Shown here in pieces: positions 1 through 7,450 of a stretch of 64,000 nt of DNA. The position numbers and the translations under genes were made by a program. This DNA comes from Deltaproteobacteria bacterium (GTDB lineage: Bacteria > Desulfobacterota > DSM-4660 > Desulfatiglandales > HGW-15): the NCBI GenBank assembly GCA_020060215.1, contig JAGVAP010000132.1:215725-279724 (forward strand), read 5' to 3'. Numbering within the stretch: the stretch's first letter is position 1; each line of letters starts with the position of its first letter. Below the pieces are notes generated by a model, which was not told where the DNA came from, did no database searches, and was given only the letters and a program-made list of their open reading frames with translations.

Positions 1-426
1 AATGACGCCGATACTGCCCGATAGGGTGCCCGGGTTGGCGACGATCTTGTCCGCACCTGCAGCGATATAGTATCCGCCGGAAGCGGCCAGGGTGCCCAAA
101 GAGGCAACCACCCTCTTCGTCTGAACGGTCCTCCGGACCTCCTTGTAGATCTCCTGGGAAGGTCCGACCGCACCGCCGGGCGAGTTCACCCTCAGGATGA
201 TGGCCTTGATCCTGTCGTCTTTTCGGAAAGACTCGAGCTGTCGCAGCACAGGCTCCGGACTGGCGACCACGCCCTCGACGGTGATCACGCCTATCCTGTT
301 GCCAAAAGAAAGGCCCCGTGAAGGGCCTGTCAGACTGAGGATCACCGACATCACGATGCCCAGGACCAGTACGGCCGCACAAAGGATGCCGAGCACGAGC
401 AGTATGGGATGTTTTTTTTGTGCCAT
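1..426 (-). CDS. sppA: signal peptide peptidase SppA (partial, N-terminal 142 residues)
   Basis: Membrane-anchored serine protease that degrades leftover signal peptides. The gene begins at the ATG at 426 and runs off the left edge, so only the N-terminal 142 residues are present. A single hydrophobic anchor spans about residues 7-33. The SppA/ClpP-fold signatures follow: VNSPGG (80-85) and AASGGYYIAA (114-123), where Ser116 is the expected nucleophile. The general-base lysine lies beyond the window. It is downstream of rpsA on the same strand; the cmk-rpsA-sppA order is common in Desulfobacterota. Family assignment is secure, but completeness cannot be judged. Confidence 0.9.
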   Translation of the reverse strand, partial: MAQKKHPILLVLGILCAAVLVLGIVMSVILSLTGPSRGLSFGNRIGVITVEGVVASPEPVLRQLESFRKDDRIKAIILRVNSPGGAVGPSQEIYKEVRRTVQTKRVVASLGTLAASGGYYIAAGADKIVANPGTLSGSIGVI

Positions 427-460
427 ACACGCGGGAAACGTTCAGGAAGAACCCTTCCCT

Positions 461-2287
461 CTACTTCTCTCCTCCTTCTTCATCGCTCCCACTCCCCGAT
501 TGCCTTTGCTGGAGATCCATCATCCCCTTGCGCAGAAGTTCTCCCAGGTTCGAGGTTGCACCGTTCCGGCCGTCCGTATAGCTCTTGTAGATCTCCCGCT
601 CCTCGCTTTCCTCCAGCTTCCGGATGGAGAGCCCGATCTTCTTCTCTCCCCTCGCGACATTGATCACCTTCGCCTGGATCACATCATCGACGTTGAACCG
701 GCTCAGGGGATTGCCGCCCTTCTCCTTGGAGAGCTCCGACACGTGGATCAGACCCTCGATGCCCTCTTCCAGTTCGACGAAGACCCCGAAATCGGTCACA
801 TTGGTCACGGTACCGGTCACCCGGGTTCCAGGTCTGTATTTCACGGGCGCCTGATCCCATGGATCTACGGAGAGCTGCTTGATGCCCAGGGAAAATCGCT
901 CGTTCTGTTTGTCGATGTTGAGGACCACCGCCTGGACCTCCTGTCCCTTCTTGTACAGCTCGGAAGGATGCTTGATCCTCCTGGTCCAGGAGATGTCGCT
1001 GATGTGCACCAGCCCGTCGATTCCCTCGTCGATGCCGATAAAAATGCCGAAATCAGTGATGTTCTTGATCTTCCCGGCGATGGTGGTGCCGACCGGATAT
1101 TTGCCCCCGATCAGGTCCCACGGGTTGGGCTCGGCCTGTTTCAGACCCAGGGAGATGCGCTTGTTTCCGGAGTCGATGTTCAGGACCATGGCCTCGACCT
1201 GATCCCCGACCTTGACCACCTGAGAAGGATGTCTGATCTTCCTCGTCCACGACATCTCGGAGACATGGATCAGCCCTTCGATCCCCTCTTCCACCTCTAC
1301 AAAAGCGCCGTAGTCGGCGAGGCTGACCACACGTCCCCTGATCCGGGTTCCGGCCGGGTACTTTTTGTCCGCATCGGTCCAGGGGTCGGCCTTGAGCTGT
1401 TTCAACCCGAGGGATACCCGTCCGGTATTCTCGTCATAGTTGAGTACCTTCACCGTGATCTCATCCCCCATCTGGTACATCTCGGAGGGATGGCCCACCC
1501 GGCCCCAGGACATGTCGGTGATGTGGAGGAGACCGTCGATGCCGCCCAGATCGATGAACAGGCCGTATTCCGTGATGTTCTTCACGGCGCCGCTCAGAAC
1601 CGCTCCGGGCGCGATGTTCTTGAGGGTCTGCTCCCTCAGGTGAGCCCTTTCCGCCTCGAGCAGGGCCCTCCTGGAAAGGACGATATTCGATCTCCGCTTG
1701 TTGTACTTCAGGATCTTGAACTCATGGACCGTTCCGATGAGAGAGTCGAAGTCCTTGATGGGCTTTAGGCTGATCTGGGAACCCGGAAGAAAGGCGGGAA
1801 GGCCGATATCGACCGACATGCCCCCCTTGACCCGCGCCGTGATCTTGCCCTTGATGGTAAGGCCCTTCTCGTAGACGTCTCTGATCTCGTCCCAGATCTT
1901 GATCTTGGCGGCCTTCTCCTTGGAGAGGATGATGATGCCTTCATCGTCTTCTCTTCGCTCCAGGATCACATCGACCGGGTCCCCCACCCGTGCGGTAATG
2001 TTTCCACTGGAGTCGATGAACTCGGCAATAGGGATCTGGCCTTCCGACTTATAGCCGATGTCTACAAGGACGAACTCCTTGTCCACGTGCACGATCTCGC
2101 CGCGGACAAGCCCCCCCTCTTCGATGCTCTTCAGGCTCTCTTCATAGAGCTCCAGGAAGTTCTTGTCCTGTTCCGTCTTGCCCTTTTCATCGGCTTTCGG
2201 CTTCCACGAAGCCGCTTCGGTTTCCAAGGCCCCCTTTTCGGCCCCTGCCATGATGTCGCCCTGCGTTTTATCTGTTTGTTGTCCCAT
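461..2287 (-). CDS. rpsA: 30S ribosomal protein S1
   Basis: Binds mRNA leaders and helps the 30S subunit start translation. The 608-residue product carries six S1/OB-fold repeats. Repeats 3-6 are well conserved (GLLHITDMSW, GLIHVSEMSW, GLVHISDISW, GLIHVSELS) and the first two are diverged ribosome-docking repeats, as in other proteobacterial S1 proteins. It is longer than the usual ~557 residues because of an acidic/charged N-terminal extension of about 35 residues. A second ATG at 2251 would remove 12 residues, but the ATG at 2287 has the better purine-rich upstream tract (AAGAGGGGG). cmk lies upstream and sppA downstream on the same strand. Confidence 0.95.
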   Translation of the reverse strand: MGQQTDKTQGDIMAGAEKGALETEAASWKPKADEKGKTEQDKNFLELYEESLKSIEEGGLVRGEIVHVDKEFVLVDIGYKSEGQIPIAEFIDSSGNITARVGDPVDVILERREDDEGIIILSKEKAAKIKIWDEIRDVYEKGLTIKGKITARVKGGMSVDIGLPAFLPGSQISLKPIKDFDSLIGTVHEFKILKYNKRRSNIVLSRRALLEAERAHLREQTLKNIAPGAVLSGAVKNITEYGLFIDLGGIDGLLHITDMSWGRVGHPSEMYQMGDEITVKVLNYDENTGRVSLGLKQLKADPWTDADKKYPAGTRIRGRVVSLADYGAFVEVEEGIEGLIHVSEMSWTRKIRHPSQVVKVGDQVEAMVLNIDSGNKRISLGLKQAEPNPWDLIGGKYPVGTTIAGKIKNITDFGIFIGIDEGIDGLVHISDISWTRRIKHPSELYKKGQEVQAVVLNIDKQNERFSLGIKQLSVDPWDQAPVKYRPGTRVTGTVTNVTDFGVFVELEEGIEGLIHVSELSKEKGGNPLSRFNVDDVIQAKVINVARGEKKIGLSIRKLEESEEREIYKSYTDGRNGATSNLGELLRKGMMDLQQRQSGSGSDEEGGEK

Positions 2288-2342
2288 CGACGCCTTACCC
2301 CCTCTTGTTTATCCCCCTTCGGACTCCTCCCGAAAGAGTATT

Positions 2343-2371
2343 TTACTAACAAATATGGCAAAAAAGTTCAA
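2343..2371 (-). promoter_or_regulatory. candidate sigma-70 promoter for rpsA
   Basis: On the minus strand TTGAAC (2371-2366) and TAGTAA (2348-2343) are separated by 17 nt, about 55 nt upstream of the rpsA start codon. The surrounding sequence is A/T-rich against a GC-rich background. The -10 match is imperfect, so confidence is moderate. Confidence 0.4.
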
Positions 2372-2490
2372 TAATGAATCGCCCTCTCACCGTCTGGGCG
2401 GAGAACCCGCTTCCCCCCGCCCTTTTCGGGGGAGCTTGTCCCCTTTTTTGCCTTGACGACGGCCGAGGAACCCGGCCCCGAGATCTCGGG

Positions 2491-3168
2491 CTATCCTCGT
2501 CCCATACGTTCCATCAACAATGCAGTGACCTGATCCGGATCCAGCCTGGAAGTATCGATGACCATGGCATCCGGGGCGGGAATAAGCGGCGCAATCGCGC
2601 GTCGGCTGTCCTGGTCGTCGCGTCTCCTGAGCTCGATCTCCACCTCGTCCCGGCGAACCGGCTCACCCCTGGCCAGCCTCTCGCGGTACCTTCTGTCGGC
2701 CCGCACTTCCACGCTGGCGGTCAGGAAGAATTTGTGCCTTGCTTCGGGGAACACAACGGTCCCCATGTCTCTCCCTTCGGCGACCAGCCGGCCCCGGAGG
2801 CCGATCTTCCTCTGGAGCGCGGTCATGGCATCCCGCACCTCCTTGACGGCCGAGACCTCCGAGGACAGGAGATCCATCTCCGGACTCCTGATCGCCGATG
2901 TGACGTCTTCCTCACCGATGAGGAGCCGGTTCCCCCGGTCGGTCGCTTCGAAGCGAAGATCCAACCCCGCGCAGAGCTTTCCCAATTCGGCCGGATGCCT
3001 GATCGCCCCCGTTTTCTTGGCCTGCAGCGCCACTGCACGGTACATCGCGCCGGTATCCAGATAGAGGAATCCGAGCCTTTCGGCCAGCAGTTTGCTGATG
3101 GTGCTCTTCCCGCTCCCTGCCGGTCCGTCGATGGTCACGATTTCCGCCCGATGGCACCCTTGGTTCAT
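2491..3168 (-). CDS. cmk: cytidylate kinase
   Basis: Phosphorylates CMP/dCMP with ATP in pyrimidine nucleotide salvage. The start is placed at the ATG at 3168 (225 residues) because the P-loop GPAGSGKST then falls 15-20 residues from the N-terminus, as is normal for the family, and GGAGGT lies about 12 nt upstream. An in-frame ATG at 3240 would add 24 low-complexity residues. Further family signatures are YLDTGAMYR, VAEGRDMGTVVFP (nucleotide monophosphate site) and the RRDDQDSRR lid. It is transcribed toward rpsA, a widespread pairing. No ispH gene is inserted between them. Confidence 0.93.
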   Translation of the reverse strand: MNQGCHRAEIVTIDGPAGSGKSTISKLLAERLGFLYLDTGAMYRAVALQAKKTGAIRHPAELGKLCAGLDLRFEATDRGNRLLIGEEDVTSAIRSPEMDLLSSEVSAVKEVRDAMTALQRKIGLRGRLVAEGRDMGTVVFPEARHKFFLTASVEVRADRRYRERLARGEPVRRDEVEIELRRRDDQDSRRAIAPLIPAPDAMVIDTSRLDPDQVTALLMERMGRG

Positions 3169-3289
3169 GTCGTCAGCCGCCGCACCTCCGGAAATCCGGC
3201 CTTCTCCGCCTTCTCGAAGCACGTCGGAAACCCGGAGCAAGCCGTTCGCATGGGAATTCGGAGGGGTGCTATTCTAGATCAAACAGAAG

Positions 3290-4135
3290 CTAGAGCTCGA
3301 ACTCGGTGTTTTCCTTGGCCGCTTCAATCCTGATACGGGAATTCTTCATTTCTGCAAGATCTTCACAGAGCTTCTTGATGGCCGCAACTTCCGGATCGGT
3401 TCGGGAGGGATCGTGGTGGAATAAAACCAGCCGGTTCACGCCGGCTCGATAGGCGAGATCGAATGCGGATTCATAATCTGAATGGCCCCAATCGCGTCTT
3501 TCAGGGATTTCCTGAGGCGTGTATTGCGCGTCATGGATCAGGATATCTGCTCCCTCACAGAACCTTACATAGTCCTCGGGGGATCGACCCTCCCACGAAT
3601 CTTTTCTCAGCTCGTTGTCCGTAATGAACACCAGAACCTTCCCCCCTTCCCGGAACCGGTAGCCGAACCCTCCCTGGGGATGATGAAGGGGAATGCTGTC
3701 GATCCTTGCGCCTTCAATCTCCAGGACCCCCTTGTTGATTCGGTCCAGGAAGGAGACCTCCGCCTTAAGCGCATCGAAGGTGATCGGGAAGAACCCGTCT
3801 CCCATCTTGTTGTCGAAGGTATACCGAAGGCCTTTCATGCATGTAGGATAGCCGTCAATGGAGAGGCGGCACTGTTTCCGGTAGATCGGGGCGAAGAAGG
3901 GGAATCCGAGGATGTGATCCCAGTGGATATGCGTAATGAGGAGGTGGACGTCTAACGGCCCGTCGGTACTCGCCAGCTTATCTCCAAGGGGCCTGATTCC
4001 GGTCCCTGCGTCAATGATCACGGTCTTGCCGCTTCCAACGGTAAGTTCAAGGCAGGTCGTGTTTCCACCATATACGGTGGTGTTTTTGCCAGGTACTGCG
4101 ATGGAACCCCTGGTGCCCCAAAACTTGACCTTCAT
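3290..4135 (-). CDS. metallo-beta-lactamase-fold hydrolase (cyclic-nucleotide phosphodiesterase/RNase Z-like)
   Basis: Predicted binuclear zinc hydrolase of 281 residues. The H-x-H-x-D-H motif is seen as THIHWDH (His69, His71, Asp73, His74). Later metal ligands sit in the HDAQYT and FHHDPS segments. The N-terminus MKVKFWGTRGS and the aligned 'HSDYESA' region are typical of COG1235/PF12706 enzymes, sometimes annotated as class II cAMP phosphodiesterases. The substrate cannot be read from sequence. AGGAGGT lies 12 nt before the ATG. It is divergent from asnB and preceded by its own promoter. Confidence 0.85.
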   Translation of the reverse strand: MKVKFWGTRGSIAVPGKNTTVYGGNTTCLELTVGSGKTVIIDAGTGIRPLGDKLASTDGPLDVHLLITHIHWDHILGFPFFAPIYRKQCRLSIDGYPTCMKGLRYTFDNKMGDGFFPITFDALKAEVSFLDRINKGVLEIEGARIDSIPLHHPQGGFGYRFREGGKVLVFITDNELRKDSWEGRSPEDYVRFCEGADILIHDAQYTPQEIPERRDWGHSDYESAFDLAYRAGVNRLVLFHHDPSRTDPEVAAIKKLCEDLAEMKNSRIRIEAAKENTEFEL

Positions 4136-4227
4136 GTCCTACCCTGCACCTCCTTCCATTTCTGGGCAGGACCGAGAACCGAGAAATGGAATGAACTACT
4201 TCGCTTGGCGATCGTGGAGAATATAGA

Positions 4228-4256
4228 AACTTACGTGATCCAGGTCCCGGTGTCAA
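4228..4256 (-). promoter_or_regulatory. sigma-70 promoter of the metallohydrolase gene
   Basis: Minus-strand TTGACA (4256-4251), 17-nt spacer, TAAGTT (4233-4228). The predicted start of transcription is near 4221, leaving a leader of roughly 85 nt before the ATG at 4135. Confidence 0.6.
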
Positions 4257-4491
4257 TTTAAATGTTTGGTGGCAGTCATTTGCAGGAAAATCCCCCTCCG
4301 AATGATGCCACGAAGAGACCAACACACAAAGAGAGCCTCTCCTCCTTGTCCTGGGGTGGCTCGTGGCGAGTCGCCCTCGCGAGCCCTTCGACCCGCCACC
4401 CGCCACCAGCAACACGCCTCTTCCCATTTTGCCGTTGCATTACCGCGGACCCGATTGCATACTCCCCCATATCTTTTTTTGAGGCGCGGGC
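4257..4491. other. intergenic region with a degenerate CACGAAG-type palindrome
   Basis: Most of the 356 bp between the divergent metallohydrolase and asnB genes. It holds a decayed inverted repeat of the CACGAAG family: left arm about 4308-4334 (GCCACGAAGAGACCAACACA...), right arm about 4346-4370 (CTTGTCCTGGGGTGGCTCG...). See the repeat entries at 18039, 35866, 47199 and 51895. No convincing asnB promoter or small gene is visible. A TGGCAG...TTGCA string near 4270 resembles a sigma-54 site but has the wrong spacing. Confidence 0.5.
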
Positions 4492-6390
4492 ATGTGCGGG
4501 ATCTGCGGCATCCTGGATTTTCGTGGAAAGGCACTGAACCGGGAAATCCTCCGGGAGATGTGCAACTCCTTTGCACACAGAGGACCCGATGACGAGGGGA
4601 GCTACGTCTCCCCTCCCATCGGCCTGGGGCATCGACGGCTCAGCATCATCGATCTCTCCCCCGCAGGGCATCAGCCGATGGGCAACGAAGACGGGAGTCT
4701 GCAGATCGTCTACAATGGGGAGATCTATGACTACCAGGAGTTGCGCGAAGGACTCGCGAGGGCCGGCCACAGGCTGAACAGCGGGACCGATACCGAGACC
4801 GTCCTCCACCTCTATGAGGAGGAAGGGCTAGGGTCCCTTCGTTTCCTCAACGGCATGTTCGCGTTCGGTCTCTGGGATTCCGCGAGGCAACGGCTCTGGC
4901 TCGCAAGGGACCGGCTCGGGATCAAGCCTCTCTACTACTACTGGGACGGCGGTCGACTCGTCTTTGCCTCCGAGATCAAGGCCATCCTCAAGGACCCCCT
5001 CGTGAGCAAGGAGATCGATCCGCAGGCCCTCGATCTGTACCTGACCCTCAACTACATCCCTGCCCCCTGGACCATCTTTCGGAAGATCCGAAAACTGGAA
5101 CCGGGAAGTTACCTCGTTGCCGAAAACGGGAAAATCACCATCGAGAGATACTGGGACCTCAAGGGTCCGGAGGGGCCTGCGGCCGGAGAAGACGAGGAGG
5201 AGAAGCGGCGGCGGTTGAAGGTTCTGCTTGACTCCTCCGTAAGAAGAAGACTCATTGCGGATGTGCCTCTCGGCGCGTTTCTCAGCGGCGGGGTGGATTC
5301 GAGCATCATTGTTGCGCTCATGGCCAGGAACTCCTCGCGCCCGGTCAAGACCTTCTCCATCGGGTACAAGGATCTGCCCTCCTTCGATGAGACCCGGTAT
5401 GCGAGGGAGGTGGCCCGGTTCAATCAGACGGAACACCATGAGTTCAAGCTGGGCCACCAGGAGATCCTTGACGCCTTCCCTCGGGTGCTGGAGACACTGG
5501 ACGAGCCTTTTGCGGATTCCTCCTCGGTGCCGACCTACATCGTCTCCAAGGAGACCAGGTCCCAGGTGACGGTCGCCCTCTCCGGAGACGGCGGCGACGA
5601 GCTCTTTGCCGGGTACAGGATGTATCGGGGTGAGTACTGGTCCCGCACCTACCGGATCCTCCCTGCGTGGATCCGAAACGGCCTCATTGCGCCTTTCTTC
5701 GAACTGCTGCCGGATGCCAGAGACAACCCCGGTCTGGAAAGGATCCGAAGGATAAAGAAGTTCGTAAGGGGTGTGAGCCTCTCCTTTCCGGATCGTTTCA
5801 GCCGCTGGAGGGAGATCTTCCCCTTCTCCCATCGGAGGGAACTCCTCAGAGACCCTCCGGAGGATGACCTCTTTCTGGCCTTGGTACGAGGCGCGGTCGA
5901 GGCCGGCCGGGTCCGTTTCCAGGACGACCTAGTCAATCTCATGCTCTATCTCGATGTAAGAGGGCTGCTCCCGGGGGATATGCTTACCAAGGTGGACCGC
6001 ATGAGCATGGCGAATTCTCTGGAGGTCAGGGTTCCCTTCCTGGACTATACCGTGGTGGAATACGTCTTCTCTCTTCATGGGAGGAAAAAGCTGAACGCAA
6101 AGGGAAGCAAGCCCCTCCTGGTCGAGACGTTCAAGGATCTGCTGCCGCCGCTGATCCACAACCGTCCCAAGTCGGGGTTTGAAATGCCCATTGCCGCGTG
6201 GTTGAGGAAGGAGCTTCGGTTTCTGGTGGACGAGTACCTTCGGGAGGAAGTCGTCCGGAAGACCGGCCTCTTCCATTTTCCGGCCGTGAGCGCCCTGATT
6301 AACGACCACATGAGCGGCCGCCGGGACACCTCATGGCAGATCTGGAATCTCATCGCCTTTCAGTACTGGTACGAAAGGTACGGACGGTAG
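4492..6390 (+). CDS. asnB: asparagine synthase (glutamine-hydrolysing)
   Basis: Makes asparagine from aspartate using glutamine and ATP. Residue 2 is the catalytic Cys (MCGICGI) that becomes the N-terminal nucleophile of the class II glutaminase domain (about 2-215; RGPDDEG and YNGEIYD motifs). The synthase domain follows, with the pyrophosphate-binding SGGVDSS motif near residues 264-270 and SGDGGDELFAGY near 365. The length of 632 residues fits the AsnB/amidotransferase family, which also includes relatives acting on cell-surface sugars, so the true acceptor may not be aspartate. A GAGG ribosome site lies 7-10 nt upstream. It may be co-transcribed with the next gene. Confidence 0.88.
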   Translation: MCGICGILDFRGKALNREILREMCNSFAHRGPDDEGSYVSPPIGLGHRRLSIIDLSPAGHQPMGNEDGSLQIVYNGEIYDYQELREGLARAGHRLNSGTDTETVLHLYEEEGLGSLRFLNGMFAFGLWDSARQRLWLARDRLGIKPLYYYWDGGRLVFASEIKAILKDPLVSKEIDPQALDLYLTLNYIPAPWTIFRKIRKLEPGSYLVAENGKITIERYWDLKGPEGPAAGEDEEEKRRRLKVLLDSSVRRRLIADVPLGAFLSGGVDSSIIVALMARNSSRPVKTFSIGYKDLPSFDETRYAREVARFNQTEHHEFKLGHQEILDAFPRVLETLDEPFADSSSVPTYIVSKETRSQVTVALSGDGGDELFAGYRMYRGEYWSRTYRILPAWIRNGLIAPFFELLPDARDNPGLERIRRIKKFVRGVSLSFPDRFSRWREIFPFSHRRELLRDPPEDDLFLALVRGAVEAGRVRFQDDLVNLMLYLDVRGLLPGDMLTKVDRMSMANSLEVRVPFLDYTVVEYVFSLHGRKKLNAKGSKPLLVETFKDLLPPLIHNRPKSGFEMPIAAWLRKELRFLVDEYLREEVVRKTGLFHFPAVSALINDHMSGRRDTSWQIWNLIAFQYWYERYGR

Positions 6391-6421
6391 GAGGTCGATC
6401 ATCAAACCGATCCTTCGACTC

Positions 6422-7450
6422 ATGGCCGCCGCATTCCTCCTGCTCTCCCTTACCGGTTGCGGGATGGGTTACTACATGCATCTTGCCTATGGCCAGATGA
6501 GGCTGGTATTCGGCGCCGTTCCCCTGGAGGAGGCCCTCCAGGACGGACCCCTCTCGGCGGAGGAGCGGGAGCGCCTGAAGATGGTGGGGCTTGTCAAGCG
6601 GTTCGGACAGGAAGAGCTCGGCCTGAAGGGCACGGATTCCTATGAGTCCGTTTACCTGAAGTCGCGGCAGAACCCGATGTACACCGTTTCCGCTTCCCAA
6701 AAGGACCGTCTGGCCAGGGTCACCTGGTGGTTTCCGTTCGTGGGGGCCATGCCTTACATCGGTTTTTTTGACCGCGAGAGCGCAGACAGGAAGAAGGCCG
6801 AGCTGGTCGAGCAGGACCTCGATGTCATCGTTTCCAAGGCCAGCGCGTACAGCACACTCGGATGGTTCGACGACCCCGTGACCCTGAACCTCCTGGATGC
6901 GGGTCCCGTTGAGCTGGCGGAGATCATCCTTCACGAGATGACCCATACCACGATCTATGTGAAGGGACAGGGCGAGTTCAATGAGGGGTTCGCCATGCTG
7001 GTGGGGTTGATCGGGGCCGAGCGTTTCTTCAGAGAGCTCTACGGTCCCGAACACCCCTGGGCGGTTGAGGCGAAGCGGGCCATCGAGGAAGAGCGCAGAT
7101 TTTCCCTGTTCCTGGATGCACTCCTCCTCAGGCTGGAGGATCTCTACAATTCCCCTCTCAGCACCGGGGAGAAGCTCTCCCGGAGGGAGGCGGTCTTCTC
7201 CGAGGCGGCTGCGGATTTCCGAGAGATGAAGCAAAAGCTGCAGATGCGGCGCTTTGCACGTTTCGGCTCGTCGGAGATCAATAACGCCTACCTGATGGCC
7301 CTGGCCCTCTACCACCGCCGTTTCCCGCTCTTCGAGGAGTTCCTGCTCTCCGAGGGATCGGTCGAGAAGATGCTGGCCTCACTGCGGGCCCTTGCCTCTG
7401 AAGAGGGAGAAATGATGGACAAGATGCGCTCGCGTCCCCGATCGCCATGA
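6422..7450 (+). CDS. putative zinc aminopeptidase, lipoprotein (PF10023-like)
   Basis: Predicted periplasmic, lipid-anchored metallopeptidase. A hydrophobic signal ends in the lipobox LTGC, and a zincin-type HEMTH motif is followed by NEGFAM (likely third ligand), as in the 'predicted aminopeptidase' family COG4324/PF10023. The listed ATG gives a signal peptide without a positive n-region and sits 27 nt from the nearest strong AGGAGG (6389-6394). In-frame ATC codons at 6398/6401 would add I-K-P-I-L-R-L and fit that site far better, so initiation at a rare start codon is possible. It follows asnB by about 30 nt and overlaps the next gene by 4 nt (ATGA). Confidence 0.75.
   Translation: MAAAFLLLSLTGCGMGYYMHLAYGQMRLVFGAVPLEEALQDGPLSAEERERLKMVGLVKRFGQEELGLKGTDSYESVYLKSRQNPMYTVSASQKDRLARVTWWFPFVGAMPYIGFFDRESADRKKAELVEQDLDVIVSKASAYSTLGWFDDPVTLNLLDAGPVELAEIILHEMTHTTIYVKGQGEFNEGFAMLVGLIGAERFFRELYGPEHPWAVEAKRAIEEERRFSLFLDALLLRLEDLYNSPLSTGEKLSRREAVFSEAAADFREMKQKLQMRRFARFGSSEINNAYLMALALYHRRFPLFEEFLLSEGSVEKMLASLRALASEEGEMMDKMRSRPRSP

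Noticed and set aside
197..1768. Long 523-codon open frame opposite rpsA
   Set aside because: Antisense shadow of a clear ribosomal protein S1 gene in GC-rich DNA; residue composition is unnatural and no motif is present. The same reasoning applies to long antisense frames over the glutamate-synthase-like gene (11681-13306), the PEP-binding gene (15604-17304), ftsK (35591-37813) and the 43-kb kinase (43469-45817).
4268..4284. TGGCAG...TTGCA resembling a sigma-54 promoter upstream of asnB
   Set aside because: The GG-to-GC spacing is one base short, which normally abolishes RpoN binding.
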